Positions 25,939-37,073 of a DNA stretch of 64,000 nucleotides are shown one piece after another (within the stretch, counting starts at the first letter, position 1; every line of letters begins with the position of its first letter). Under the pieces are notes generated by a model. It ran no database searches and was not told the DNA's origin. It saw nothing but the letters and a program-made list of their open reading frames with translations. This DNA is from Dimorphilus gyrociliatus (Eukaryota > Annelida > Polychaeta > Dinophilidae), in assembly GCA_904063045.1 (NCBI GenBank), contig CAJFCJ010000025.1:186001-250000 (forward strand), written 5' to 3'. The translations under genes were made by a program, and so were the position numbers.

Positions 25939-26454
25939 AAAGTAATATGTTCTTTTTTAACTCTTTTGTTAATATTTCCACTTTTGCCGTTAATTACTTA
26001 AAAATTTGAATACTACTGCTAATAATGCAACTACAACTTATTCATTTTCTCTTTCTTTCCACCGTTATCATGAAGATAGATTTAACTTATCCTGTTTCTT
26101 TATCAAAATTGTTGGATAAGAAGCTCTCTCTTTCTTATATTTTTTTATTATCAATACGGCAAACTGTAAAAGATAAAAAAAGATACTGTAAATGTTTGTA
26201 TACTATACAGTAAACTTCTACTGTATATATCTATATACTATATTGTAAGTATATTACGTAATGTTTCTCTATTGTTTCATATAAATATGAAAGTAAATGA
26301 TGTTATTTTAAAATGAAGGAATACAGGATTGTAAAGTTTATTATGAACCAAAAATAAAATCACAATAAAACCCTATATATTATAATTATAGATTATTTGT
26401 AACTTTTGCTTTTTATATTAAAAAAAAAGAGAAAAATAATTTCTTTTTCCTCAA
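25939..26454. other. Convergent intergenic region, NIT gene / CDC20
   Basis: Both flanking genes end here. Candidate poly(A) signals for the + strand gene are AATAAA at 26353-26358 and 26364-26369. The CDC20 signal on the - strand is the complement of TTTATT at 26337-26342. The - strand signal lies upstream of the + strand ones, so the two 3' UTRs probably overlap. Confidence 0.55.
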
Positions 26455-29309
26455 TTAACGTATTTTAGTAAAATCCATCATAACTTTCGAAGATAACTGC
26501 GGTTCGTTCTTTCGAGCTTTCTTGGGATCAACTGCGAAGCATTTCCATAATCTCAACGTTTCATCTGCACCAGCAGAAACCACAGTCTGCCCATCCGGAC
26601 TCATTGCAAGAGCTAAAATCCTTTGCGAATGACCCAATAATTCAACAAGAGGACTCATCGATGGATATTTCCAAATCGACAGATGATTCTTAGCGTATCT
26701 ATTTTCGATAAAACGAAAGAAAAAAAAAGGATTTATTACTAGAATTACGAATGTAAAGAGAAAAGAAAAGAGAAGCAAGTAACGAGAAGAATAAAAAATA
26801 CTTCGGAATAAAAAATAAACGTGCTCTTTTAACGAAAAAAAGACTGTTTTCATTAAATCTGAGTAAAAGTATTCAAATATGTAACTATTTAACTACATCT
26901 TATCCTATATATACTAACTAAAAGTAACTTAAGAGAGGAGAATAACTTATACATATAAAGAAGTATAAATGTCTTAAGATATACTCATACATTTATATAT
27001 ATATGCATAAGATTAATCTCTTCAAAGAAAACTAATTATCTAATAGACTTAATGCCTAAAAGACATACAAGCTTCTTCGTACGCGATTTACGTCTAGTAT
27101 GCTAAATTATAAATAAAAACGAAAACTGATATAAAGGCGAAGACAAGAGAAAAATCAGCAATTTCCTCACCCGTGACCACTTATAATTTCACGGTATTGG
27201 CTAGACCAGAGTAGTCCACACACTTGAGAGTTCGTATCGGTCGAATGTAAACAATCACCAGTTGTCACGTTCCACAAACGGATGGTCTTGTCGGCAGTAC
27301 CACCTCCTGATGCCAAAACATGCTCACGCCAAGGGCACCAAGCTAAAGCCTATTGAAATAGGATAAAAAAAAGTCTATTTTAAAAAATTCCACAAGTAAT
27401 GAAACAAGGATAGTAAAGGACCAAAGCAATTGTTAAATTTAATAAAGCATATTCAAATAGAAATATATATAAATTGATTAATCGACGATTCAATAATTAC
27501 TTACTTTTACAGCAGCCTGATGGAGTGAAAGAGTCTGAAGTGGTGCATTTTGAGTGAAACATTGCCCTCCTTGAGCCTCCCATATTAGTAGATTATTATC
27601 ATTACCGCCAGATGCCAAATATTGTTTGTTGCAGGACCATTTTAAACCGCAAACCTTTTTTGACAGAAAATATTTAATACACTATTTTAAGTGTCACTTA
27701 GGTTTTTTTAAGCATACAATTATTTTTTAAAGAAATTACTGTCGTAAAATTTAAATAATAACCTCTTGAGTATGAGCGTTTGTACTGCATACTTGATGGT
27801 TTCTAGACCTGACATCGTAATGATTGATTTGTCCACCACGACTGCCGCTGGAATGGGGTAAAAAGTCAAAGATAAAATCATATTTTTATCCATTTAACCT
27901 TATTATTTGGAGTAGCAAATAATCTAAATCCTTAAATTGTATACTAATCTCATCTAAAACCTATAACGGAAGAATAATTAGAGCATCTATTTACAATAGT
28001 ACTATAATTTTTTTTTTCTAAGTCTTATGGGATCAAGTAATAAATATTCTAAACAAGAAGTAAAATTCCCGTGGGACAACTTGGCTTTCCTATCTGTAAA
28101 TTGTAACGCGCGCATCTTAATTAAAGAATAGAGGAGGGAGAAAGTAACAAATTTCTCTTATTATTTCTTTTACCTAGAAATAATATATTTGTTCCATGAC
28201 AAACTTGGAATTCTTGAATTATGACCTTCCATTTTTCTGATTAGTCGACTAGTATTTGCATCCCAAAGTTGTACAATTCCATCACTTGTACCAACAGCTA
28301 AATAATCTGCTTCCTCCATCCAACTAACAGAACCCACGAAATCTCCTTCGTCTAAACTCATTAAACGCTCTATTCCACCAGTTGTTGCGTTCCATACATA
28401 AACATGACTGTTTAAACTAACTGCCATAAGATTTGAGCATGACCAATCCAAAATATTTAGATCTGTTAAAAGAAAAAACATAAATATATATCTACGTATA
28501 TATTAATTAATTAGGTGAATAAATATTTTATCTTTCTCGGGGAAAGTGCTCATTTATTTGCAAAGCTTTACCAACATTTTGTTACATGCAAGTCCGAAAA
28601 TTTAGCCTACAGCCTATTCACCCTGGGAATTGGTGACACGTATCTTTGCGAAATGTGACTTATATTTGCTGTACAAATATTCTTCTAAGGTTGCTAATTG
28701 ATCGGGGCAAACTTAATAGATTTCCAGGACACAATACTTACAATAGTCGTTTCGAATTTCTGGAGCGTCTAAAATACGTTCTGAGTTGCTAGGGATGTGA
28801 CGCTTGGTTGATGATTTAACACTGCTTGATCCGATTGTTGCACCTTGTAAGGATTTATCGATTGCTAAAAGTGGTGAAAGTAAATTGATAACAACTTTCA
28901 AGTGGAACCTATATGAATTATACAAACATTCAATCGGCTGGGGCGCCCTATCTCTAAAAGATAGGATTTTGGTATTAGGGTCAATGTTAAAATGGTCATT
29001 AATAATTTTTTGATTTTCTTGCTTCATAGGACTAAGTCCCTCGTTTGATAGACTTCTTTCCTGAAGAAGAAAGCTTGAAAGCTGGAAGTTGGTAGTGCTT
29101 CTATTAGGTATGAAACGGTCTCCACCCGGGGTTTTAGGAGTTTTAGGTTTTCCAGGTGTATTCGATTTTCCAGGAGTTTTAGGATTCTTTGACGGTGTTT
29201 TATTATTTGAATTACGTTTTGCTAATCTAGATTGCGGTACAGCTTGTTGAGCTGGTAGACTATCAAGTCGAAGAGTATCCATTTCTATCCTGTCAAATTT
29301 TAAAGGCAT
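26455..29309 (-). CDS. Cell division cycle protein 20 (Fizzy), APC/C co-activator
   Basis: Six exons on the minus strand: 28742-29309, 28174-28462, 27763-27847, 27505-27654, 27171-27349 and 26455-26698, giving 504 residues with all phases consistent. CDC20 recruits substrates to the anaphase-promoting complex and is a target of the spindle checkpoint. The N-terminal part is rich in Thr-Pro sites (KTPSK, KTPGK, NTPGK, KTPKTP at about 37-61), typical CDK sites of this family. It is followed by the C-box DRFIPNR at 64-70 that docks to APC/C. A KQEN string at 96-99 sits where the human protein has a KEN box. [14 protein letters not shown] leads into seven WD40 repeats (from about 190), including [31 protein letters not shown] and [10 protein letters not shown]. 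The last two residues are Ile-Arg, the IR tail that binds APC3. It shares a promoter with ORC4. Confidence 0.97.
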
Positions 29310-29894
29310 AAGTGATACATTATTAATAGTTTCAATCTAAATTTACATACTTTTGGCCAACAAGTCAACAGCAATAAAATATTAGAAAGCTGCAATTTAA
29401 AACCTCAAGCTTCCAACAGAGAGTTAAAAATGTACTGTCTTTTTGTTAATTTAAGGTTTAAATATAAACGTCGTCACTTTAAATTTGAATGGTTTTCCGC
29501 TTCCGGTAAAAGTTCCTACGAAGAATTTCAAAATGGCGGCTCGCTATTATTTTTTATTGACGGCCATTGCTATTCGCCAGTCAACTTTAGACGTAGTAAT
29601 TTTCTTTCTATATTATTAACGTTAAAAGTGATCGCCGGCTTTTACATGGTTCATAAATACTACAATAACCTTTCATCTCTGTTTTGAGTCCTGTCAACTG
29701 ACCAAGGTTTTAAAAAATAATTGCATATTTTTTTAGGTAAAATTATAATGTCAGTTAATTTTTCATAATAGAATACTTTAAAATATTTCACTTTATTCTC
29801 ATATTATCGTCTATTAAATTTACGCGGTAAAATTTCAGAATCGACACTCCTAGTCTCATTTCGATCATCAGTTATAATAAAATAAATATTGAGT
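29310..29894. promoter_or_regulatory. Bidirectional promoter of CDC20 and ORC4
   Basis: 585 bases separate the divergent start codons. The centre is less AT-rich than most intergenic DNA here. It contains GCTTCCGG at 29499-29506 (an ETS/GABP-type CCGGAAGC on the other strand) and AAAATGGCGG at 29531-29540 (YY1-type). TTTGAA at 29484-29489 matches the CHR element of mitotic promoters but is expected by chance in such DNA. A short open frame across the region (29430-29687) has no protein-like character. Confidence 0.6.
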
Positions 29895-31660
29895 ATGTCC
29901 AGAAGAAGTCGCGATGCAAATCTTGCCGAGAAAGCAAAATCTCTCCTACTTGGTAGATTAGCCGGTCAAATCGATCATTCACCCCATTTCCTCTGTCCCG
30001 AGGGCTTCAAACATGAAAAAAATGAAAGGTAACTTTGATTATATTTCTATAAATTATATAAATTTAAGTAAACATGAATCTTGCGTTGAAAGAGTCCGAT
30101 CACGAATAGGAAAAAAAGAATTCCAATGTCATCGATATAAAAAAATATAAAGTTTTCTCCTATTCATATACAGCAAAGTAAAAAGTGCCGTTCCAGCTTG
30201 TAAAAGAATATATGACTCAATACAAAAAGTATTTTCAAACGAAAGCAGTTCTCTTATTCTAACTGGAATAAGAGGAATAGGAAAATCCTATGTAAGTTAA
30301 GTTATTTATCAATCTAAGGAGTTATGTTGACCATTCTTGTACTCTTAATGTCCATTCTAGTTAATAGATAAGGTTCTTAAGAGGCTGAAAGACGAAAGGA
30401 GACAATTTCGATTAGTTCGACTGAATGGTTGCATACAATCAGATGAAGTAGTCGCCAAAGTTGAAATAGACCGTCAACTCAACGAATACACCAATTCGCA
30501 TCCTTTGATAATAATTCTTGATGAATTTGAAAATTTTGCCACCGACAAACAGCACTTGTTATACAATTTATTCGATTCTTCAACTTCTTTTAATATGTAC
30601 GGTTCTGCCGTTTTTACTATAGGAATAACAACTCGTATGGTAAATATAAAACTTACATTTGTCTAAGATAAACAGTTATCATAAACTTTTTCATTTTAGA
30701 ATGTTATTGAATTATTAGAAAAACGAGTAAGATCAAGATTTTCTCATGAACAAGTACATCTTGAAAGTAAATCGTCACTAACGGAGTACATTCAAATGTA
30801 TATTTCATTTCTAACCCTTTATAAAGGAGATATTGATAATAAAGGATTTTTGAATAAATGGAATGATGCCGTAAAGGTAAGATTAAATAATGAATGATAA
30901 AAGATTGTTTATATCTCTCTTTACTTATTACAGAAGTCATTTACATACGGTTTTGTTAGGGAATATCTACAAGATTTATACTATCAACAAGTTGATATCA
31001 GAGAAATAGTTACCTTTTCAGTATATATCATTTTTAAACAAAAAGGTTAAAAATTATTGAAAATTTCTAATTCTAATTAGGACTGTTGCCTTCGTTTAAT
31101 GGGTTATAGAGAATTCTTTGACGAGGATCTTCTAAGAGAAGTTTGTTCAATTTACACGTTAAATTCTCAAAATTGTTTATTACAAGGTTTATTACATATT
31201 TCTCATTTCTGATACAATTTTATTTATTTGTTTATTATGTTTGCAGATCTAACTACACTTGAATTATCCATTCTTATTGCAGCTGATCGTATTTATAGCT
31301 TATTTGTTGGTGAACCATTCACATTTGAAATGGTTTTTAACGGTAAGCGATAGTTAATTTTACTTGTCTTATCGTATTTTTCGCTATTTTCGAACAATTT
31401 TAATAGAATATAAGAAATTCTTTTCAAAACATTCTTCTTTGGAAATGTTTGCCAAGTCTGTTGTATTAAAGTCTTACGAAAAACTGTTTGATCTGGAAAT
31501 ATTAACGATTGCCGATGGATCGACTGTAAACAATGTTCCAAAAGAATATCATCCAATGAAGCTCACCGTCCCTCACGAAGATATTGAACGAGTTGTTGCC
31601 GATTTAATTGATTGTCCAACGGAGGTTAAGCAATGGGTCAACTCTTTACCTACTCAATAA
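29895..31660 (+). CDS. Origin recognition complex subunit 4
   Basis: Eight exons: 29895-30028, 30174-30291, 30361-30639, 30700-30876, 30934-31020, 31081-31186, 31247-31342 and 31407-31660. They give 416 residues (human about 436) with consistent phases. ORC4 is an AAA+ subunit of the complex that marks replication origins in the nucleus and loads MCM helicase. Walker A is GIRGIGKS at 76-83 and Walker B is IIILDEFENF with Asp138-Glu139. LLEKRVRSRFSHEQVHL at about 182-198 is the arginine-rich segment shared with other ORC4 proteins. The C-terminal half ends with DCPTEVKQWVNSLPTQ, matching the family's winged-helix end. The stretch between RQLNE and Walker B lacks roughly 30 residues found in human ORC4. 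Introns are 57-145 bases long. AATAAA at 31760-31765 is a likely poly(A) signal. Confidence 0.96.
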
Positions 31661-31722
31661 TAATATATTATTTCTGCTTAGATAAACTGGTCGATAAGAT
31701 CTGATTAGTCTTTTATCGAGTT

Positions 31723-31765
31723 TTTATTTTTATTTTCCATTTAAATTTTGTTTCAAAGTAATAAA
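31723..31765. terminator. Crossed poly(A) signals of ORC4 and geminin
   Basis: AATAAA at 31760-31765 serves the + strand gene ORC4. The complement of TTTATT at 31723-31728 serves geminin on the - strand. Each signal lies beyond the other one in the direction of transcription, so the mature 3' ends should overlap by several tens of bases. Confidence 0.5.
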
Positions 31766-31831
31766 ACAAACTAAGTAAAAACTACCAAGTGATAAACAAA
31801 CTTGTATAAACTAAATGTTAATAAGTTATCT

Positions 31832-32868
31832 TCACTGGGACTCTTCTTCGTTCGAAAGATTTTTCTCAATGTATTGAGCAAAGGTTTCAGCTTTATCTTC
31901 AAAATACTGGGCTACTTCTGTTAGATTTTCAACCTTCTTTTCGAGCTCTTCAATTTTTTCTCGTAGCTAAATGAAAGAGCTTATTACTAGTTTCTCATAA
32001 ATATCACCATATATATATGTACTTACAGTTTTATTCTCCTTTAAAATCTCTTCACGCTCTTTTTGCATATCATCGTTTTCTTCTGACGTTGCCTCCTTAA
32101 CTATATTTATTACACATCGAATTTATTATCTATATTAATAATTCTTTTCTCTTATTTGCCTGTCTTATAAATACTACAAACCTGTTTTAATCCATTCTTG
32201 CATGACTTCAATGTCATCATTTTTTGTTTCGGTATATTCTTCATCTAAATTTCAATCAAAGGTGATGAAAACAATCATCGAAACTATAAAATTATCCTTA
32301 CCTTTTGTTTTATCACTATTACTGACAACCATCTCGGTTTGGGTGGCAGTTTCTGAACAAGAAGTAAGTGAAAGTGGTAAATATTAGTTAATATAAGTTT
32401 AGTGTTATTCTCTTACCTGTCAATTCTAAAATATTTGTTTGACACTCTCCATCTATAAAATAGTACAAGTAATTTAATATTTAATAATATTAAGGAAATA
32501 TATTCGAAAAATACATATATTATTACCCTTATAGAATAAGAAGTAACTTTCAAACGAGATATGAAACAGCTTACCTTTCACCGGGTGAGCAACCGTTGTT
32601 TTTGCTTGTTTAGTTGCTTTCTTAGATTGAGCTTTGTCAGTTTTTGGACAATGTTTTTCGTTACCACTTATTTTTTGCTTTACAGGGTCCTACAATATAT
32701 AAAATATAGTTTATGCAATCTATATATAAAATTGAGAGCGGGAATGACTTGTTTACATAGACTGAAACTGTTAGAAGGCCTTACTTTTAATTTCTCCTGC
32801 TCCTTTTCATGTTTTTGAGCTTCAAATGTATTGTCGATAAACATCAAACCGCTTCGTTCTTTAGTCAT
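31832..32868 (-). CDS. Geminin, inhibitor of DNA replication licensing
   Basis: Seven small exons on the minus strand: 32785-32868, 32575-32689, 32417-32452, 32302-32352, 32182-32244, 32027-32100 and 31832-31966. They give 185 residues with all phases agreeing; human geminin has 209. The protein binds and blocks Cdt1 through a dimeric coiled coil. The family signature is in residues about 133-180: ILKENKTLREKIEELEKKV followed by ENLTEVAQYFEDKAETFAQ, matching the human LKENEKLHKEIE and ELAEVAEHVQYMAELIE segments in spacing. Residues 5-13, RSGLMFIDN, fit the full destruction-box pattern RxxLxxIxN at the same N-terminal position as in vertebrate geminin, so APC/C-dependent turnover is likely. 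A TATQTE string at 81-86 resembles dynein light chain (LC8) binding motifs. I chose the ATG at 32868 because it places the D-box at the N-terminus and no earlier ATG is in frame. Confidence 0.9.
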
Positions 32869-33171
32869 TTCGCAAAATTTGAGGTTTGCAAATGAAATTA
32901 TTTTCAAGAGTTTTTAAACACGAGCTTCATAGATGGGTTACTCGTTGCATTCATATAATATCCTACCGTTTAAACGCGGGAACTAACAACCAAACGAATA
33001 AGAACCAATCAGGACAGCCGTTGTATAAATCACCCAATAAGAATAAAGCTTGGTAGGTAGATACATAAATCTTTGAAGTGCGAAACTTGTATTTTTAATA
33101 TCAAGGTCGTTTTAATCAACGTTAGTTTGTCGGTTTTTTAGAATTTCACTTAGATTTTTGCGCAAATCTTA
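32869..33171. promoter_or_regulatory. Bidirectional promoter of geminin and CD2BP2
   Basis: 303 bases separate the two start codons. It contains two CCAAT boxes on the + strand (33005-33009 and 33034-33038, start-to-start spacing 29 bases), a GCGGGAA at 32976-32982 that fits the E2F half-site, and CCGTTG at about 33019 (MYB type). Paired CCAAT boxes near E2F/MYB sites are common in cell-cycle promoters, which suits geminin. Confidence 0.55.
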
Positions 33172-34375
33172 ATGGAGAAGTCACTAAAGCGTAAAGTAGA
33201 GTTTGATGACAAAAATGAGGTGATAGATGAGTCTGAACCAGCAACTAGAAGATTCAAGGAAAACCATACTTTAGATTCAGACGACGAAGATAAGGATTGT
33301 AAGAATTATGATGTCTTAAATGAGGATGATATAGAAGGCCAAGAGTCGGACCCCGAAACTGGTTTTGACGGCGAAACCAAGTTAACACCGTTTAACATGA
33401 AAGAAGAACTTGAAGAAGGTCATTTCGACAAACAAGGCACCTATATTTTCGAGAAGGATAAAGAGGAAGTGAAAGACGCCTGGATGGATAATATAGATTG
33501 GGTTCGTGTGAAAGAAAGGGAAAAAAACACAATGGAGGAAGAAGATAATGATGAAGACGATTCTGACAACGAATTAGATAAAAGGAAAATTTTCACCGGA
33601 ATGCTAAAAATAATGAAACCGGGCGAAAATGTGTTGCAGGCTTTAAAAAGATTGGGCGGTAATTCACTCAATTCAGCTAGCGCACGTTGGTCAAAGAAAA
33701 AACCAAAAAAGACAACTGAAGAAAGTACAGCTAATAAAGAAGCATTATTGGAGCTAACTGGTTATGCTGATGAGGTAAGGATGTTTAATTTCAGCTCAAT
33801 GTCAATTATTAATATTTTTAACCTTATGAACCTTTCGAGTAAGACAGTTAAAAGGAAAATATCAATTATTTTCAAAGGTTAACCGCTATTTGCAACCCTT
33901 ATATTAACTGAACTTTTGGCCAAATAAACAATTAACAGATCTGTTTTAAGTTAAATTCCTTGTGTTTTATTCGTTATAGATGTTAACTGATGGGGAAACA
34001 GAAATATATCAATATACTTTTGAAAAGTTAACGCATTGCGTTAAAAGTCTGGAAGAGAAAATGATTGACAAACCGCTTCCAGATCCTCAGAAACCAGTTG
34101 ACGAAGATCTAGATATATTTGGTGACGAAATGTCTAATAATGAATCAAAGAGTATTGATACTGAAGAAAAGAAAGATAGCGACGACGAAAATGGTGTTAT
34201 GTGGGAGTACAAATGGAAGGAATCAGACACCGAATTAATCGGGCCGTTCTCTTCAAAGAAAATGCTTAACTGGTGTGAAAGTGGATTTTTTAAAGCAGGC
34301 GCGTTATGCAGAAAAGTTGGCTCTACTGGTGGATTTTATCCAACGTCACGGATTGACTTTGATATTTATGTGTGA
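33172..34375 (+). CDS. CD2 antigen cytoplasmic tail-binding protein 2 (U5 snRNP 52K, GYF domain)
   Basis: Two exons, 33172-33774 and 33980-34375, joined in phase 0, give 332 residues (human 341). The protein is a component of the U5/tri-snRNP assembly pathway in the nucleus and binds proline-rich ligands through its C-terminal GYF domain. The acidic N-terminal half carries the conserved blocks TPFNMKEELEEGHFD and WMDNIDWVRVKE. A leucine-rich helix, GENVLQALKRLGG, follows. The GYF domain occupies about 273-332: MWEYKWKESDTELIGPFSS, then M-x2-W-x3-G-F-F with Phe in place of the usual Tyr of the GYF triplet, and the ending RIDFDIYV. The start ATG at 33172 is followed at once by the family's basic start KRKVEF. 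It converges on CNPPD1. Confidence 0.96.
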
Positions 34376-34776
34376 ACATTGCTTCTCTTTTGCATTTATA
34401 CAATGAATAAGAAAACCATACTATGGACTTTTCGGACTTGTCCTCTCTTATTTTCAAAGACTTCAGATTTTTTCCATTGTTTTTTGTTATCATATTTAAT
34501 GTAAATATGTTATTTTGTTACTAAAAGTAAACGTTGAAAAATATCATCTTTTCTCAATTTTTGCTCTTCCTCTTTTTCAATGATTAAATATAACATTGCA
34601 CTATGGATTAATTGGGCAAAATGTAAAAAATTCTCTTAAAAGTTACTAAGTTTGAAGTGTTAGCGAAATGAAACGAATTTTGATTGAGATAATACATTTA
34701 TTCAACAAAATATAGATATTACATGTTGAAATGGGAGGTAATTTTACTTAATTGATAGTTTGTAAATGGCTGATAT
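34376..34776. other. Convergent intergenic region, CD2BP2 / CNPPD1
   Basis: AT-rich 3' flanks of two convergent genes. The complement of TTTATT at 34697-34702, 75 bases beyond the CNPPD1 stop, is a likely poly(A) signal for that gene. No clear canonical signal for CD2BP2 was seen; an ATTAAA lies near 34583. Confidence 0.5.
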
Positions 34777-36635
34777 TTACTTGACAAGTAATTGTTCAGA
34801 ATTAAGGCCTGGACCCGTTGAAAATCCGAGATGTAAATTGAATATAGATCTTTCCAAATTACCGTATGATTGAACAAGCAGTGTCTCTTTACAACAGCAG
34901 CAAAAGCCATTTTCAATATTTTTAGCATCAAGTTCATTTAAACAGTTGGATTCGGTTTCAGTAGCAGACGTATCTTTAGTTACATTTCGACAAATACTTT
35001 GGTGTTCTTGTGAACAACATCCTGGATTGCACCGGAAGTTAAATCTTTCGTCCTTGTTGTAGAATCTATCTATGGTATATTTTATTGTTGACGGTAGACT
35101 GTTGAATGTTCCTGTTTCGTTCGTTTTGAGAGCTTGAGAAATAACTAGTGTGGCAGACAGGGAAGCGGCTATAGCTGTAACCCCGATCACATACGAAAGA
35201 GATATCGCTATCAAAACCTAGGAAGTACTTAGATAAGAACTATAATCTCTTTGACATTGTAAATAAATATACCTTGAACATTTCTGACGTAAAAGTACTT
35301 AAATATTTTGCCAAGTTGAAATTTTCTAAAATAACTGATAAATCGGTATAAGTCCAATAACCTCGATCTCTTCCTTGTTTACATGCAATTCTGTTACGAT
35401 AATCAAAGTTAACTATAATAGAATTTAAGTTAACTTAATACTTACAAATATTCTAGTTTGCTCAGAGTGTTGTAAAAGTCATCTCTTTCTATGAAAAGAT
35501 TCCAGTTAATTGCGGTTAGAAATTCTCTTTCCAAGTCATTAATTTCAGACGTTTCCAAATCTCCACTTTCAGCCCACTCGCCATTGAAAACAGCCTCATC
35601 TTGATCTTGGTCAAAAGAGTATTTCGAAGCAACCATCTTTACGAAAATATACAATACGTTAACTCTATATTATTAAAATAATTTGTTTTACCATCGAAAT
35701 GAGAAAGAGTTCAGAACCAGTGATTGACTTCAAGTATCCTTTGTTCGATTTTTTTAATCTTTCAATGTAGATCATTCCCAACATCATAGAACACGGTGAC
35801 ATACAGGCATCTCTCGAAATTTTTGAGGCATTAGCAATATCCAAGAATCCAAGAGTTTTTGGACATGTTTCCCGTAAAGCATCAACGAATATCTCTGTTA
35901 AGAAAAAGATTTATATATATATTAATAATCAGATAATGATATTTAACAGTTCATAAAAAAAGTAATAATTTTCTTTATTAATAAAATAAAACGTCAATAG
36001 GCAATATAATCTGTTAATAGGCTATTTGTGTTATCTAGAATTTCCACGATGATTTGAAAAAGCAAATAAATGTTCTTTCGTTTAGCGGTTGACACAATAG
36101 TGACCTTCTTTATTCAAATATGACAGATCATCAAATAGACGTATAATTTATTTTTCCTCTAACTAGAGCAAGCAAACAAACCAATATTCTCGGTCAGCAT
36201 AAGGCGCCTGTTTGACCGAATTAAAGACAGATAACCGCTTTTTCATATCAAAATACGGTAAACTATGAATGGAATCACCAACCTTCATAAGAATAACACT
36301 ACATGTGAAAATTGGTTATTCTACTCAATAAACTACATCTTATGCCATTTATACTTGCACGTTGAGTTCTCATGAAACAGAACTACTACGTACTAAACGT
36401 ATGAGGGGTATATAAATTGGGTCAAAAGTATTATTACCAGTCATAGGAAGGGAAGGTCGATCAGTCTTTGGCAGCTTTCCATAATATAACCGTTTTTTAA
36501 TTCTATTTCGAAACAATTCGTGTTCAACACCGTACTGAAAGAAAGGACGTCACGTTAATAAATTTGTCGACTGTATTGTTTTGTTAGATAAATCGGTGGT
36601 GAAATTTTACTTACTTTATCATTTAGAAAATCCAT
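34777..36635 (-). CDS. CNPPD1-like protein (cyclin Pas1/PHO80 domain, membrane-anchored)
   Basis: Six exons on the minus strand: 36615-36635, 36438-36534, 35692-35894, 35446-35636, 35273-35390 and 34777-35217, giving 356 residues with consistent phases. The family has a Pho80-like cyclin box followed by a hydrophobic segment; its biochemical role is poorly known. Matching blocks are RIKKRLYYG near the start, MSPCSMMLGMIYIERLKKSN, FLISMMVASKYSFDQDQDE, VFNGEWAESG, FLTAINWNLF and YWTYTDLSVILE. The last exon begins with a long hydrophobic stretch (about 211-236, VLIAISLSYVIGVTAIAAS). A cysteine-rich tail includes CNPGCC and a run of four cysteines. The first exon encodes only seven residues; I chose its ATG because the donor phase fits and the next exon has no upstream ATG. 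Confidence 0.94.
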
Positions 36636-37073
36636 CTTTATTGATTAGATTTTCTGTTTTTTGTAATTACTGAGATTTACAGGTAATATTTCTTTAATAC
36701 TTATTTACAATTTGTGGCGAAATGGCTGCCCTTAGTGTTCTTAACTGAGTCAAAATCTACAGATTAATTTGCCGATATGGATTTTACAAGAAATCAAAAT
36801 GGCGTCGTATACAATTTTACGCTCATTCATTTTTACTATGGAACAACAGTGCTTTTTGACGCGTTTCCACCACTACCGTAAAATAGAATTAATTTTAAGT
36901 GCGGTCCAGCAATATACGTCCTATTTATGAAATCTATCAAATATCCAGAAAAAATAACTAAAAATACTATTAACATACCACATTTTTACTTCTTTTTCAT
37001 ACTGTTTTTTTATACACACAAAGGCATTTTTTTACTTCTTAGTAGTTTCGTTTAAATACAGTAGGTATTAAGG
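36636..37073. promoter_or_regulatory. Promoter region of CNPPD1 with YY1-like motif
   Basis: 438 bases between the end of the Ig-receptor gene and the start of CNPPD1, both on the minus strand. CAAAATGGCG at 36795-36804 is the same YY1-type string as in the CDC20/ORC4 promoter, 160-170 bases upstream of the start codon. The Ig-receptor 3' UTR must also end here, but I see no clear canonical poly(A) signal. Confidence 0.45.

Noticed and set aside
29430-29687. 85-codon open frame on the + strand between CDC20 and ORC4
   Set aside because: It lies in the shared promoter, covers the ETS and YY1 motifs and shows no recognisable domain.
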